Virus record (IMG/VR): IMGVR_UViG_3300034107_000273
Span: 43,957-107,956 of that record
DNA: 64,000 bases
Strand: one strand, 5' to 3'
From: a virus
Position numbers and translations under genes: made by a program. Below are positions 30,742 through 38,142 of this stretch, piece after piece (within the stretch, counting starts at the first letter, position 1; each line of letters starts with the position of its first letter). The notes under the pieces were generated by a model, which saw only the letters and a list, made by a program, of their open reading frames with translations, had not been told where the DNA came from and made no database searches.

Positions 30742-31110
30742 TTATACCACTGCGTGCTCAGGCAAATATGCTTGGATAAACTTATCCCATTTGACAGGAA
30801 CATTATCAGTTACTGTCTTGTTAACAAAATCAATGACGACTGTCTGGTCTCCTAAATCATAGTTAGTACCATTAATCGCATAGATTCCAAATCCATGCTC
30901 ATCTAAAATATTATGCTGAATGAGATAACTAATTATCATACGTGTGCCATATGAAGCATCATTCCAACGTGGCTTGGCATGCTCTAGCGCTTGTGCAATA
31001 TCAGTCTCCCATCCAGTCTGGCCCCAGTGACTGTATAGAACAACAGATACGGAGGGCTCTCCTACTGCAGGATCTGAATCTTTAAAAACAAAGTTAATTC
31101 TTGCTCCCAT
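30742..31110 (-). CDS. Hypothetical protein, 122 aa
   Basis: The sequence has INFVFKDSDPAVGEPSVSVVLYSHWGQTGWETDIAQAL and VVIDFVNKTV, a mixed alpha/beta fold found in small phage proteins. Function unknown. It is the second gene of a two-gene operon. Confidence 0.65.
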   Translation of the reverse strand: MGARINFVFKDSDPAVGEPSVSVVLYSHWGQTGWETDIAQALEHAKPRWNDASYGTRMIISYLIQHNILDEHGFGIYAINGTNYDLGDQTVVIDFVNKTVTDNVPVKWDKFIQAYLPEHAVV

Positions 31111-31286
31111 TATTCTTGCTCCTCAATCTCTGTAACTTGTAGTGGAAACCAATCGTATGCATAATCTTCAACATCTTCAGTTAATTCAATACGATTAATC
31201 TCAGCAATTGCAGAGGCTTCATCTTCTGACTCAATCTCAAACTCATAGTAAGTTTCTCTAGTGGCAGTTATTTTGTATAGTGGCAT
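31110..31286 (-). CDS. Small beta-rich acidic protein, 58 aa
   Basis: MPLYKITATRETYYEFEIESEDEASAIAEI is a short beta-alpha unit typical of phage proteins with a DsrB-like fold. The stop overlaps the next ATG (TAATG). Similar short M-x2-(F/Y) proteins recur at 40.5 and 41.5 kb. Confidence 0.65.
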   Translation of the reverse strand: MPLYKITATRETYYEFEIESEDEASAIAEINRIELTEDVEDYAYDWFPLQVTEIEEQE

Positions 31287-31315
31287 TTTCTTCCTTTTCT
31301 GTAGTAGTTACTTCA

Positions 31316-31344
31316 ATTGTACCAAAATCTAGGGGCAGTGTCAA
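31316..31344 (-). promoter_or_regulatory. Promoter TTGACA-17-TACAAT
   Basis: Minus strand: -35 at 31344-31339, -10 at 31321-31316. It serves the 31.3-30.7 kb genes with a short leader containing AAGGAAG. Confidence 0.85.
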
Positions 31345-31355
31345 TTCTTCCCACA

Positions 31356-32045
31356 TTAATTGCTCCTGTCGTCATAGGCCTTTTGGTGTGCCTCACACAT
31401 GTCACTGCTCCAGCCACAGTGTGGGCATGGATAGTCTGAACAGTCATCACAGTCAATGATTTGGCTATCCTCATAGGTACCGTCACAATCATTGCATTGG
31501 TTGTCATACATTGACTCACTAATTATCTTACCACGCAAGAGTTCACACTCTCCACCCCAGCCAGTCTCTTCTTCGTATGACAAAGTAAATAATAAATCAG
31601 GGTACTGTTCAGAAAGATTAAGTAGAGCAGGCATTGGACGAGACCATGCTGTATTAAAGTTATAGTGAACAACGTGGTTCTCACCATTGACTGTATCTTC
31701 AACGGTAGTATCAGGGTATTCATTATCTGAAGATACCGCTACATCCCACTTAGTACCCCAGTTACGAACATTCCAGTTATACCAATCATCACCCTCAAAG
31801 GTAATTGGTAGTTCTGGTGTATGTACAGGCTGACTGTCATAGGTATCTAGATTAGTAGGCTTAACAATGTTCCAGAATGCAAAGACAGGGTTTGGATACG
31901 TTACCTGTTGTTTTTCCATTTGATGTGTCTCAGTGCTCCAGTTGTCATGAACACGAACGAATGGTTGATTAAGTTGGTCCATCATTTTCTTGACAGACTC
32001 TGGATTGCCTTCTACAGTTAATCCGTTAAATACCCAGTTTGGCAT
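31356..32045 (-). CDS. DUF1281/YubB-like protein with C-terminal zinc ribbon
   Basis: The start MPNWVFNGLTVEGNP and the central NWNVRNWGTKWD are hallmarks of the DUF1281 (YubB, Api92-like) family found in phages and plasmids. The last 45 residues add Cys pairs (CNDC, CDDC, CPHC) as a zinc ribbon. Function not established. Confidence 0.8.
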   Translation of the reverse strand: MPNWVFNGLTVEGNPESVKKMMDQLNQPFVRVHDNWSTETHQMEKQQVTYPNPVFAFWNIVKPTNLDTYDSQPVHTPELPITFEGDDWYNWNVRNWGTKWDVAVSSDNEYPDTTVEDTVNGENHVVHYNFNTAWSRPMPALLNLSEQYPDLLFTLSYEEETGWGGECELLRGKIISESMYDNQCNDCDGTYEDSQIIDCDDCSDYPCPHCGWSSDMCEAHQKAYDDRSN

Positions 32046-32277
32046 GGTGGTTCTCCTTTATTTGTTGGCGGTCTATACTTAAATTATACGTCAAGCAGTA
32101 TAGGTCTGTCAAGCAGTCTTTGTACCCCTCTGCCCACTGTTTATCTTCAAACTCTTTATCTTGCATTTCATTCATCATATTCTTTAACTCGCCGTGCAGG
32201 ATATCAATTAGAGGAATGCTAAGATCTTCCATAGCACGTTCTAAGTGCTTGGGTAGGAATGGATACTTATCACTCAT
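32026..32277 (-). CDS. Hypothetical protein, 83 aa
   Basis: The protein is helical (LERAMEDLSIPLIDILHGELKNMM) and ends with YNLSIDRQQ. The next gene's promoter lies inside its 3' end. It is coupled to the upstream gene by an 8-base overlap. Confidence 0.65.
   Translation of the reverse strand: MSDKYPFLPKHLERAMEDLSIPLIDILHGELKNMMNEMQDKEFEDKQWAEGYKDCLTDLYCLTYNLSIDRQQIKENHHAKLGI
32083..32112 (-). promoter_or_regulatory. Internal promoter TTGACA-18-TATAAT
   Basis: Minus strand: -35 at 32112-32107, -10 at 32088-32083, within the 3' end of the upstream gene. It drives the DUF1281-like gene. Confidence 0.82.
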
Positions 32278-32446
32278 TAATTAACTCCAATACATAGTCG
32301 TATGCGTCAAGGGCACCCATATAGAAATCATCTGACTCCCAATGGTATCCCTCTCCAGGGTCAGCACCTTCTTGTGCTTCTTCCATGTCTTGCTCAACGC
32401 TGATTCTGTGAATTTTTAAGTACTCTCTTAATGTGTTTATGTCCAT
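32270..32446 (-). CDS. Small acidic protein, 58 aa
   Basis: MDINTLREYLKIHRISVEQDMEEA then GYHWESDDFYMGALDAYDYVLELI. The long helix at the end is typical of small phage proteins. It overlaps its downstream neighbour by 8 bases. Confidence 0.6.
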   Translation of the reverse strand: MDINTLREYLKIHRISVEQDMEEAQEGADPGEGYHWESDDFYMGALDAYDYVLELINE

Positions 32447-32449
32447 ATA

Positions 32450-32665
32450 TTAATTATAAGGGTTGCTGTTGATTTTGACAAGTTTTGGTGGTGTGATGTT
32501 AGTCACAGGCTCCAGGGTAGGTCCCTTAGCATCTGACTCTTCTAATAGGATAACTATACCCTCACCGTCACAGATGCAGGAAGGCTCTCTAACAAGATCT
32601 GAACAGGCAGTGATTTCAATCAGGGCATCGCAATCAATGCATAGATAATCATACTTAGTCCACAT
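32450..32665 (-). CDS. Zinc-binding protein, 71 aa
   Basis: CIDCDALIEITACSD and CICDGEG give four cysteines for a zinc ribbon. The C-terminal part is Pro-rich. A perfect TGTGA-N6-TCACA lies inside the coding sequence at 32492-32507. Confidence 0.6.
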   Translation of the reverse strand: MWTKYDYLCIDCDALIEITACSDLVREPSCICDGEGIVILLEESDAKGPTLEPVTNITPPKLVKINSNPYN

Positions 32666-32667
32666 AA

Positions 32668-32760
32668 TCAGTCCTTACATATATCGCATAGGGATTCAAT
32701 ACAACAAATAGATTCAACTGAGCACCAATCGCACCAGTCTTTATTAAGATTACAATTCAT
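32668..32760 (-). CDS. Cys-rich micro-protein, 30 aa
   Basis: The protein has seven cysteines in 30 residues (NCN, WCDWCS, ICC, CDICK). It is probably a minimal zinc knuckle. It overlaps the upstream stop by one base. Confidence 0.5.
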   Translation of the reverse strand: MNCNLNKDWCDWCSVESICCIESLCDICKD

Positions 32761-32909
32761 TAGTCAAAGTACCCTTCTGCCCATAAGCCCTGGAGGAAAG
32801 AATAGGTTTTAGCCAAACCTTCTCGTAATTGTTCATTAGATGAACTATCATGAGCAAGCCCTACAAAATGGCTCATCTCATCTAAATCTGTTTTAGTATA
32901 ACCTAACAT
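32760..32909 (-). CDS. Small helical protein, 49 aa
   Basis: MLGYTKTDLDEMSHFVGLAHDS then QLREGLAKTYSFLQGLWAEGYFD, two amphipathic helices. Neighbouring genes overlap by one base on both sides. Confidence 0.55.
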   Translation of the reverse strand: MLGYTKTDLDEMSHFVGLAHDSSSNEQLREGLAKTYSFLQGLWAEGYFD

Positions 32910-32977
32910 TATTCCTCACATTCACATTTATAGTTTGGGTTTTGGACGGGTATTCTACAAAAAGGATGACATTTCAT
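32909..32977 (-). CDS. Cys-rich micro-protein, 22 aa
   Basis: MKCHPFCRIPV..YKCECEE has four Cys and one His. The exact overlap of start and stop codons with both neighbours is the main support. Confidence 0.4.
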   Translation of the reverse strand: MKCHPFCRIPVQNPNYKCECEE

Positions 32978-33186
32978 AGTAGGAAATCATCTCCCTCTAT
33001 GTATCCATAGTATTCGTTATACTGTTGTTTTAGTTCAGGTGAGGCATATTGCATAAACATATTTTCTGCATAGTCTTCCCCTTGTTCTAAGTTGTTATTA
33101 GACCATTGGTCAAACAACTCTTCTGCAATTTCCTGTATCATTGCTCCTGTGATGTGTTCTGCTAGTGTGTCTATGAATTGTTCCAT
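32974..33186 (-). CDS. Hypothetical acidic protein, 70 aa
   Basis: I start at the ATG at 33186, after AGGAGA. The protein is helical and acidic (IQEIAEELFDQWSNNNLEQGEDYAENMF). It is the first gene of the operon running down to 31.4 kb. Confidence 0.65.
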   Translation of the reverse strand: MEQFIDTLAEHITGAMIQEIAEELFDQWSNNNLEQGEDYAENMFMQYASPELKQQYNEYYGYIEGDDFLL

Positions 33187-33214
33187 TTTTTCTCCTATGG
33201 TAGTTATGATATTA

Positions 33215-33243
33215 ATTTTACAGGAAAACTGGGAAAAAAGCAA
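33215..33243 (-). promoter_or_regulatory. Promoter TTGCTT-17-TAAAAT
   Basis: Minus strand: -35 at 33243-33238 and -10 at 33220-33215. The spacer carries TTTTTTCCCA, the same stretch found upstream of promoters at 34.5, 37.7 and 40.3 kb. Confidence 0.7.
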
Positions 33244-33310
33244 CTCCTACGTAATAAAGTTTTTAATGAATGTTTATATTATGTAAAGTGCCCCCGAGCC
33301 GTTTTCCTGG

Positions 33311-33384
33311 CGATCCGTACGAGACTTGAACTCGTGACCTCTACCGTGACAGGGTAGCGCTCTAACCAACTGAGCTAACGGACC
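33311..33384 (-). tRNA. tRNA-Asp (anticodon GTC)
   Basis: Acceptor GGTCCGT/ACGGATC, anticodon arm CTACC-CTGTCAC-GGTAG and T arm with GTTCAAGTC are well formed. It lies between a stem-loop repeat and the next operon. Confidence 0.93.
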
Positions 33385-33391
33385 AATAAGG

Positions 33392-33416
33392 TGAGCAGTT
33401 TTAAATCTTGCTCAGG
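33392..33416 (-). repeat. 3' stem-loop repeat copy, after the DUF932 gene
   Basis: Minus-strand reading: CCTGAGCA..TTAAAACTGCTCA. Arms at 33409-33414 and 33392-33397 form a 6-bp stem 11 bases after the gene's stop codon. Confidence 0.75.
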
Positions 33417-33427
33417 ATTTTTTTTAG

Positions 33428-34444
33428 TTATGCAATCTGCATTACGTTTTGCACAACTTTTAGCAAACGATTTTTTTCTGCGTTAATTGCAGGGTCAAAA
33501 CCACTTGCACTAGCAAGAATACTTTCGTTATTCCCACCACGTGCAGAACGATACCAGTCAAGGCGTTCTGTTAGTGCATTGAAAGCACCCCATGCGTTAC
33601 CAGCAATCATGCCGTTAAACTCGCCTGTATAAATGTCGTTAATAACATCTACCTTGTTTTCCCATTTCTTGAAAGCACCCTTTGAGTCCTTTTCAGGCTT
33701 AGGGTATGCAGAAAGGATAATGTCATTGAAAGACTTAGCATTGACTTCTTTTTCAATCATTGCCTTAGCCATGATGTCAAATTCATCCATGTAAGCATTA
33801 GCAAGACCAAGAGTCTGTCGTGCAATAGCAACCTTACCGCTTGCTGTCTGTGTGTGACGTATCTTGAAAGATTGCTTGATACCATTCTTACGCTTTTTCT
33901 GATTAAGTGCAAGATTGAGAGTGTTAGCGCACACAACACGAACAGGTGTAATGCTTGCTTGAATAGCGATAGAGCCGTCATGTGATGTGTTGATAAGTAA
34001 ATAAGTCTTTACCTTATCTGCAACACCGCTAGGGTCTAGAACAGTTTCACGCTCTAGTGCTAGTGCGCCAAATACTACACGACCGCCCTTGATTGAGCCA
34101 GCAGTTTCCCAACGACCTCCGCCGTCTAGAATGTTATCACCAAATGAGAACAAGTCCTCATTCTGCATAACGTGGTAACGCTCACCAACGACACCAAGAA
34201 TGTCTGTCTGAGAGTTGTCAGTAGGATTGGTACGCAATACATACTGATAGTTTTTATCGCTTGTTAAGTGTGATGGAGTTTGCAAATCCTCTAGACGAAC
34301 ATTCCACCCATTGAGGTTAGCAAGAGCCAACATCTCTGATGTGTTTTTTTCCTCTGTAAAGACTGTACCCAATCCATGCCATGCAGGCTCTCTAAATGAA
34401 GCAAAAGAGGTCTTGCCGTTTTGTATTTCTAGGTCATGTGCCAT
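33428..34444 (-). CDS. DUF932 phage/plasmid-like protein (TIGR03299 type)
   Basis: The start MAHDLEIQNGKTSFASFREPAWHGLGTVF and VGERYHVMQNEDLFSFGD with VVCANTLNLAL are the signature of this family, often found in actinobacteriophages and plasmids. The length of 338 residues is typical. It may act in DNA metabolism or as an RNA/DNA-binding ring, but function is unproven. Confidence 0.88.
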   Translation of the reverse strand: MAHDLEIQNGKTSFASFREPAWHGLGTVFTEEKNTSEMLALANLNGWNVRLEDLQTPSHLTSDKNYQYVLRTNPTDNSQTDILGVVGERYHVMQNEDLFSFGDNILDGGGRWETAGSIKGGRVVFGALALERETVLDPSGVADKVKTYLLINTSHDGSIAIQASITPVRVVCANTLNLALNQKKRKNGIKQSFKIRHTQTASGKVAIARQTLGLANAYMDEFDIMAKAMIEKEVNAKSFNDIILSAYPKPEKDSKGAFKKWENKVDVINDIYTGEFNGMIAGNAWGAFNALTERLDWYRSARGGNNESILASASGFDPAINAEKNRLLKVVQNVMQIA

Positions 34445-34479
34445 GAGTTTATTTTCCTTTTCTTTTTGTAGTTATTTTA

Positions 34480-34583
34480 AGTATAGCAGGATAGGCTGAC
34501 AAATGCAAAGCGGGATAGTTAAAAATGGGAAAAAATGGGGATTATTTTAATGTGTCGTAAATCACAGTGTGAGCTTGATCACG
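34480..34583 (-). promoter_or_regulatory. Control module for the DUF932 gene: promoter plus two GlxR/CRP-type boxes
   Basis: Minus strand: -10 TATACT at 34485-34480, TGTCAG element at 34502-34496, -35 TTGCAT at 34508-34503. Boxes TGTGT-N6-TCACA (34551-34566) and TGTGA-N6-TCACG (34568-34583) lie 73.5 and 90.5 bp upstream of the -10. Confidence 0.75.
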
Positions 34584-34627
34584 CCCCCCGAGCCGCTTTT
34601 TTATGCAACGGCATAAATAAAAATAAG

Positions 34628-34651
34628 GAGCAGTTTTAAAACATGCTCAGG
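34628..34651 (-). repeat. 3' stem-loop repeat copy
   Basis: GAGCA (34628-34632) and TGCTC (34644-34648) with GTTTTAAAAC in the loop, just after the stop of the gene at 34670. On the minus strand a T-rich run follows. Confidence 0.75.
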
Positions 34652-34669
34652 TTTATTAGTAGCCCCCTA

Positions 34670-35101
34670 CTAAATACTTACTCTCTCAATGGAAGAGGAT
34701 AGGTATTGAACTGAGTCTGAACTATAATCAACAGTATCAAAATCAATTTCATGAATTAAGTTTTGTGCCTCTTCTTCATTACGTGCATTAACTGTAATTG
34801 AATACTGAACTTCAACTTCTAGTTCAAATTCTTTTGTTAATTCAAAACCGCAAATGTCTGCAATTTCTTGTGCTTCTGACTCATTAAGCGTACCTGCTTC
34901 AATGGCTTCAAAGGTCCATTCTTGCATTGCTTCTACCATACGATTATGCTCTGCTGCTAAGCCGTATGAACGTTGTGTTACTACGCTGATGTGCTTTTCT
35001 AGTTCATCTATGCGTGTTTTGTTTGATGCTAACTGTGACTCAAGGAATTCTCTTGTCAAGTACATTGGCTTTTCTGTTGTTTCTGTGATTGGTTGGTCCA
35101 T
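34670..35101 (-). CDS. Coiled-coil hypothetical protein, 143 aa
   Basis: Residues about 17-65 form a coiled coil (FLESQLASNKTRIDELEKHIS). A beta-rich C-terminal half (FELEVEVQYSITVNARNEEEAQNL) resembles the small beta-alpha modules elsewhere. Function unknown. Confidence 0.68.
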   Translation of the reverse strand: MDQPITETTEKPMYLTREFLESQLASNKTRIDELEKHISVVTQRSYGLAAEHNRMVEAMQEWTFEAIEAGTLNESEAQEIADICGFELTKEFELEVEVQYSITVNARNEEEAQNLIHEIDFDTVDYSSDSVQYLSSSIERVSI

Positions 35102-35135
35102 AAGGGCTACCTCTTTCTGTTAGTTGTTTAGTTTA

Positions 35136-35165
35136 ATTGTACTGCAGGGCACTGACAAATGTCAA
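35136..35165 (-). promoter_or_regulatory. TGTCAG-type promoter TTGACA-18-TACAAT
   Basis: Minus strand: -35 at 35165-35160, TGTCAG at 35157-35152, -10 at 35141-35136, with 11 bp between TTGTCA and the -10. No GlxR-type box is present because the next gene's coding sequence abuts. Confidence 0.75.
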
Positions 35166-35663
35166 TTACCAAGATGATGCATAAGAAAATGACAACTTAT
35201 CAATTTCTGGTAGGGCAAATAGGCGTTCTAATTGACGGATAGTATTCTTGATATCATTCCAATACCATTCATCAATATCTGTACCACCAAAGAAAAATCC
35301 TGCTTGTGGTGGAAATAGGCTAGGGTCTTTAGTTTCTAGCGCATGCTTACACAGTGCAAGCAATTCTATTAGTTTATCTTGTGAGACATAGTAGTCTCCA
35401 CAGTCATCAATACCATTCTGAACATTCTTGACAAACCAAGCATGTATCTGATTAGCCTTGCGCCAATAAGCACAGGTAACTTCTACACTTGCTCCATAGA
35501 TATCTGTTGCAACATCTGTGAGTTGTGTCAATGCCATTAGGTCATTGAACTTAGGATATACGGCTTCAGGTGATGAATAAGATAATTCATCATTTGCTTG
35601 GAGCGCTTTCCAATTAATTTTTTCTAAATGCTTCTTAGCACTAAGGTACATGTCTAATCCCAT
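35166..35663 (-). CDS. Conserved phage protein (MGLDMYL type), 165 aa
   Basis: The start MGLDMYLSAKKH, the middle CAYWRKANQIHAWFVKNVQNG and the end GFFFGGTDIDEWYWNDI match a widespread phage family without an assigned function. Confidence 0.78.
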   Translation of the reverse strand: MGLDMYLSAKKHLEKINWKALQANDELSYSSPEAVYPKFNDLMALTQLTDVATDIYGASVEVTCAYWRKANQIHAWFVKNVQNGIDDCGDYYVSQDKLIELLALCKHALETKDPSLFPPQAGFFFGGTDIDEWYWNDIKNTIRQLERLFALPEIDKLSFSYASSW

Positions 35664-35701
35664 GGGGGCTTCCTTCTTTCTGTTGTTCTGATATTAATAT
35701 A

Positions 35702-35786
35702 ATTCTAGCAGGTTGGACTGACAAATGCCAATCGTAAATCCTGGGATCTTAAATAGTGGTACGTAAAGGGTGTGATTAAATTCACA
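35702..35786 (-). promoter_or_regulatory. Control module: TGTCAG promoter plus perfect GlxR/CRP-type box
   Basis: Minus strand: -10 TAGAAT at 35707-35702, TTGTCA at 35724-35719, -35 TTGGCA at 35730-35725. The perfect box TGTGA-N6-TCACA at 35771-35786 is centred 71.5 bp upstream of the -10. Confidence 0.78.
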
Positions 35787-35805
35787 TGAGCTCGGGGGCA
35801 AAAAG

Positions 35806-35830
35806 TGAACAGTTTTAATTCATGTTCAGG
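35806..35830 (-). repeat. 3' stem-loop repeat copy with compensatory change
   Basis: Arms TGAACA (35806-35811) and TGTTCA (35823-35828): both arms changed relative to the GAGCA/TGCTC consensus, keeping the stem intact. A T-run follows on the minus strand. Confidence 0.72.
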
Positions 35831-35868
35831 AATGCACCGCCTCGCTATAGCACTGGCAGTAACTTTGT

Positions 35869-35893
35869 TGAGCAGTTTTGCAACCTACTCAGG
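35869..35893 (-). repeat. 3' stem-loop repeat copy after the 140-aa gene
   Basis: TGAGCA (35869-35874) with TACTCA (35886-35891). In minus-strand RNA this gives a U-G wobble, while plus-strand RNA would have a C-A mismatch. Confidence 0.68.
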
Positions 35894-35931
35894 TTGTTTG
35901 GGTTCAGGACTTTAATTGCCTCCCAAATTAT

Positions 35932-36354
35932 TTAGAGATAACGAGCAACCGCATTGTAAGTGCTTGTGCTAACTACTTCCTCATCTGTCATCTTTAGGAT
36001 ACGAATAGCATTAGAGATTTCCTCTTTCTGCTCACGATAGTTATAAACAGAGATTGACTCAAAATCCCTCTCAGGCTCTTTAGGTAAATCCTTGTCTGAT
36101 ACTGTTAGGTCGTAGTCAATGTTGAGAGTGTTGTTCCAGTTGCGATAGTTAGTGCGAAAGTTTTCAGCCTTCTTGATGTTAGCAACCGCATAGTCGCTAA
36201 TCTCTTTCTGCCAAGCCTTACGCAACTTTTCATACTTTGCTTCGTTTGCTTCTTGTGATGCGTAGTCTGCTTCTAGTTTAGCAAGTGCTACTTCTAGTGC
36301 CTTGATTACCTTTGGTGTTGCTATCTTTACTGAGATTGCTTTTTGACGTGCCAT
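35932..36354 (-). CDS. Hypothetical helical protein, 140 aa
   Basis: The protein is Lys/Glu-rich and helical (ALEVALAKLEADYASQEANEAKYEKLRKAW), with a C-terminal NAIRILKMTDEEVVSTSTYNAVARYL. Function unknown. Confidence 0.68.
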   Translation of the reverse strand: MARQKAISVKIATPKVIKALEVALAKLEADYASQEANEAKYEKLRKAWQKEISDYAVANIKKAENFRTNYRNWNNTLNIDYDLTVSDKDLPKEPERDFESISVYNYREQKEEISNAIRILKMTDEEVVSTSTYNAVARYL

Positions 36355-36387
36355 GTGTTTTTCTCTTTTCTTTGGTGGGTTATTTAT

Positions 36388-36410
36388 AGTATAGGGGTTG
36401 GGTGTGACAT
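36388..36410 (-). promoter_or_regulatory. TGTCA-type promoter for the 140-aa gene
   Basis: Minus strand: -10 TATACT at 36393-36388 and ATGTCA at 36410-36405, 11 bp apart. No GlxR-type box was found between it and the next gene. Confidence 0.62.
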
Positions 36411-36418
36411 TTTTAGTG

Positions 36419-36443
36419 TGAGCAGTTTTAATTCATACTCAGG
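36419..36443 (-). repeat. 3' stem-loop repeat copy
   Basis: TGAGCA (36419-36424) and TACTCA (36436-36441), again pairing through a U-G wobble only in minus-strand RNA. It follows the stop of the gene at 36461. Confidence 0.72.
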
Positions 36444-36460
36444 AATAAGCAATTAACTAG

Positions 36461-36628
36461 TTACGCTTGGGCTTTCCATGTTGTCCAGCGTGTGTTGCCA
36501 TTAACGTCTAACTTAACACGAACTGTATCCTTTGATGTTGGTGCGATTTCAAGGATTGTTCCTGTTACCTTTGACTTTTGTGATGTGTAGAGGTCGCCTA
36601 CCTTGTATGTGTTTGTTGCTACTGTCAT
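36461..36628 (-). CDS. Small beta-barrel-like actinophage protein, 55 aa
   Basis: MTVATNTYKVGDLYTSQKS then VTGTILEIAP, VRVKLDVNGNTRWTTW: a compact beta fold I recognise from actinobacteriophages. The ATG at 36628 has an AGGAGA site. Function unknown. Confidence 0.7.
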   Translation of the reverse strand: MTVATNTYKVGDLYTSQKSKVTGTILEIAPTSKDTVRVKLDVNGNTRWTTWKAQA

Positions 36629-36662
36629 TTTATTTCTCCTTTTTAGTTTGTTGTATGTATTA

Positions 36663-36749
36663 AGTATAACATTTCCCACTGACATTTTTCAACTCCATTT
36701 CTGTTATTTCTCACTATTTGAGACGCTTGCGGGTGTGATGTAGGTCACT
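36663..36749 (-). promoter_or_regulatory. Control module: TGTCAG promoter plus GlxR/CRP-type box
   Basis: Minus strand: -10 TATACT at 36668-36663, ATGTCA at 36685-36680, -35 TTGAAA further up. The box TGTGA-N6-TCACT (36734-36749) is centred 73.5 bp upstream of the -10. Confidence 0.75.
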
Positions 36750-36815
36750 ATTGGTAAATCAGGAACACTAATAGGGCTATTATGAATAGCGGAATTATGC
36801 TTTCCATTTATCTCC

Positions 36816-37538
36816 TTACTTTTTACTTGATGAGAATACAACGTCACTCTTTGAGTATACACAAAGTGAGCAAGAAACGCAAGCGGAGCCTTGTTGAGAG
36901 ATTAGGGGAATGGCTTTTTTATTCTCAGGACACTTTGCCCCTACCTTGCCAATCATCTCTTTCATGTCTGCTTGTCCTACTTGAAAGTTTTTTGCGAGGT
37001 ATGCAAGACGAATACCATGATCTGTTTTAAGACCAATACCTATAGCCTTGTTTTCGCTATCTGTAGAATAGTATAAAGATAGATTAGGAATATCTTTAAG
37101 CATTACCGCTGCACTCTTCACTCTTGTATAAACCCAGAATTGAATTTCAGGATTATTAAGGATGACATGCTTCCATGCGAATGTATAAGTATCATTAAAG
37201 AAGTCGCCGTCCCAATGAATACGGAATAGCATAGGGGCTTCACGCTTTACACAATCAGCCTTGAAGTCTGCAATCATCTCTTCAAGCAATGCTTCAATAG
37301 TATCATGATCAGCGTCTTTAACTAATTCCCAATTATGTAATAGGTTTTTCTTTACTGTTGGGAATACCTTTTCCAATTTGCCTGCATAGCAAACACTCTC
37401 GCAGACACTCGTTGCGCCAGGACATGAATAGTTTTTTCCTGCAGGTAGTCCAAAGGTGTTGGCGATACTTGCTTGTTTTCCATTAGGGGTGACGGCATTA
37501 GCGACCTTTCTGTCTTTGCTTCTGAGTAGTTTAGTCAT
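36816..37538 (-). CDS. Gp88-like actinophage protein
   Basis: IANTFGLPAGKNYSCPGATSVCESVCYAGK is the hallmark of the Gp88 family of mycobacteriophages, followed by LFRIHWDGDFFNDTY and FWVYTR. Late CSLCVYS adds Cys ligands. The cysteine pattern suggests an Fe-S or zinc site. Function not established. Confidence 0.85.
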   Translation of the reverse strand: MTKLLRSKDRKVANAVTPNGKQASIANTFGLPAGKNYSCPGATSVCESVCYAGKLEKVFPTVKKNLLHNWELVKDADHDTIEALLEEMIADFKADCVKREAPMLFRIHWDGDFFNDTYTFAWKHVILNNPEIQFWVYTRVKSAAVMLKDIPNLSLYYSTDSENKAIGIGLKTDHGIRLAYLAKNFQVGQADMKEMIGKVGAKCPENKKAIPLISQQGSACVSCSLCVYSKSDVVFSSSKK

Positions 37539-37544
37539 GGTGGG

Positions 37545-37685
37545 TTACTCGCTTTCTTTCTTTAATTTTAGCATTTGGGACTGACATTTTTTTCTATTGT
37601 ATTTCTTTTTATTTGGAACAGCTGAGGCTGCATTAGAACGGCGAAGTTCCATTAACCTTCTTAATTCCTCAGAATTTTTCTTCAT
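37545..37685 (-). CDS. Small basic protein, 46 aa, leaderless
   Basis: MKKNSEELRRLMELRRSNAASAVPNKKKYNRKK then a basic tail. Its 3' part spans the promoter of the Gp88-like gene. TAAGAT lies six bases before the ATG. It is supported mainly by its promoter. Confidence 0.5.
   Translation of the reverse strand: MKKNSEELRRLMELRRSNAASAVPNKKKYNRKKCQSQMLKLKKESE
37565..37587 (-). promoter_or_regulatory. TGTCAG-type promoter for the Gp88-like gene
   Basis: Minus strand: -10 TAAAAT at 37570-37565 and ATGTCAG from 37587, 11 bp between ATGTCA and the -10. The -35 is weak. Confidence 0.65.
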
Positions 37686-37691
37686 AACTTA

Positions 37692-37746
37692 ATCTTATCA
37701 GAAATGGGAAAAAATATCAAATCTCTTAAATGTGATCAATCTCACA
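37692..37746 (-). promoter_or_regulatory. Leaderless promoter with perfect GlxR/CRP-type box
   Basis: Minus strand: -10 TAAGAT at 37697-37692, then ATG six bases on. The perfect box TGTGA-N6-TCACA (37731-37746) is centred 41.5 bp upstream of the -10. TTTTTTCCCAT lies between. This promoter lacks the TGTCAG element. Confidence 0.62.
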
Positions 37747-37767
37747 GGGCCCCCTCGGGCCGTTTTT

Positions 37768-38001
37768 TCAATCTAAATAAACGTACCAATCAACTTCATC
37801 ATCAAATGCAAACTGAACAATTTCTGATTCACCAAAATCATTTGTTATTTGAATGTCATAGTTATCTCCTGTTGAATCACTTTCAATAAAAGTAATTTCA
37901 ACAATCTCATCACCATAACCAATTAGATCCCCAATCTGTAGTGCATCTACAGTTAGCGAATCTGCTTTGACTAGTTCCATGTCAATCATTGTAGCACTCA
38001 T
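37768..38001 (-). CDS. Hypothetical acidic protein, 77 aa
   Basis: DALQIGDLIGYGDEIVEITFIESDSTGDNYDIQIT is a small beta-barrel-like pattern, and the C-terminus is acidic. It is the last gene of the 39.1-37.8 kb operon. Confidence 0.65.
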   Translation of the reverse strand: MSATMIDMELVKADSLTVDALQIGDLIGYGDEIVEITFIESDSTGDNYDIQITNDFGESEIVQFAFDDEVDWYVYLD

Positions 38002-38142
38002 TTAGATAAACTCCGCTAAATCTCTATCCATTATTTCATTCATGTCCACTCCTTGAGTTTCTGCTATGGCTTCCCATAGGTCTGATTCTGTATAGTTTCC
38101 ATCAGGATACCATTCTGCTAAAAGTGAGTATAAGTCTGTCAT
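38002..38142 (-). CDS. Small acidic protein, 46 aa
   Basis: MTDLYSLLAEWYPDGNYTESDLWEAIAETQGVD, a helical acidic micro-protein between two genes with touching ends. Confidence 0.6.
   Translation of the reverse strand: MTDLYSLLAEWYPDGNYTESDLWEAIAETQGVDMNEIMDRDLAEFI

Noticed and set aside
32492-32507. Perfect TGTGA-N6-TCACA inside the gene at 32450-32665
   Set aside because: It is within coding sequence with no promoter at the right distance, so I do not count it in the operator cluster, although it may still bind.
36782-37030. Plus-strand frame opposite the Gp88-like gene
   Set aside because: It is antisense to a recognised gene and lacks a ribosome-binding site.
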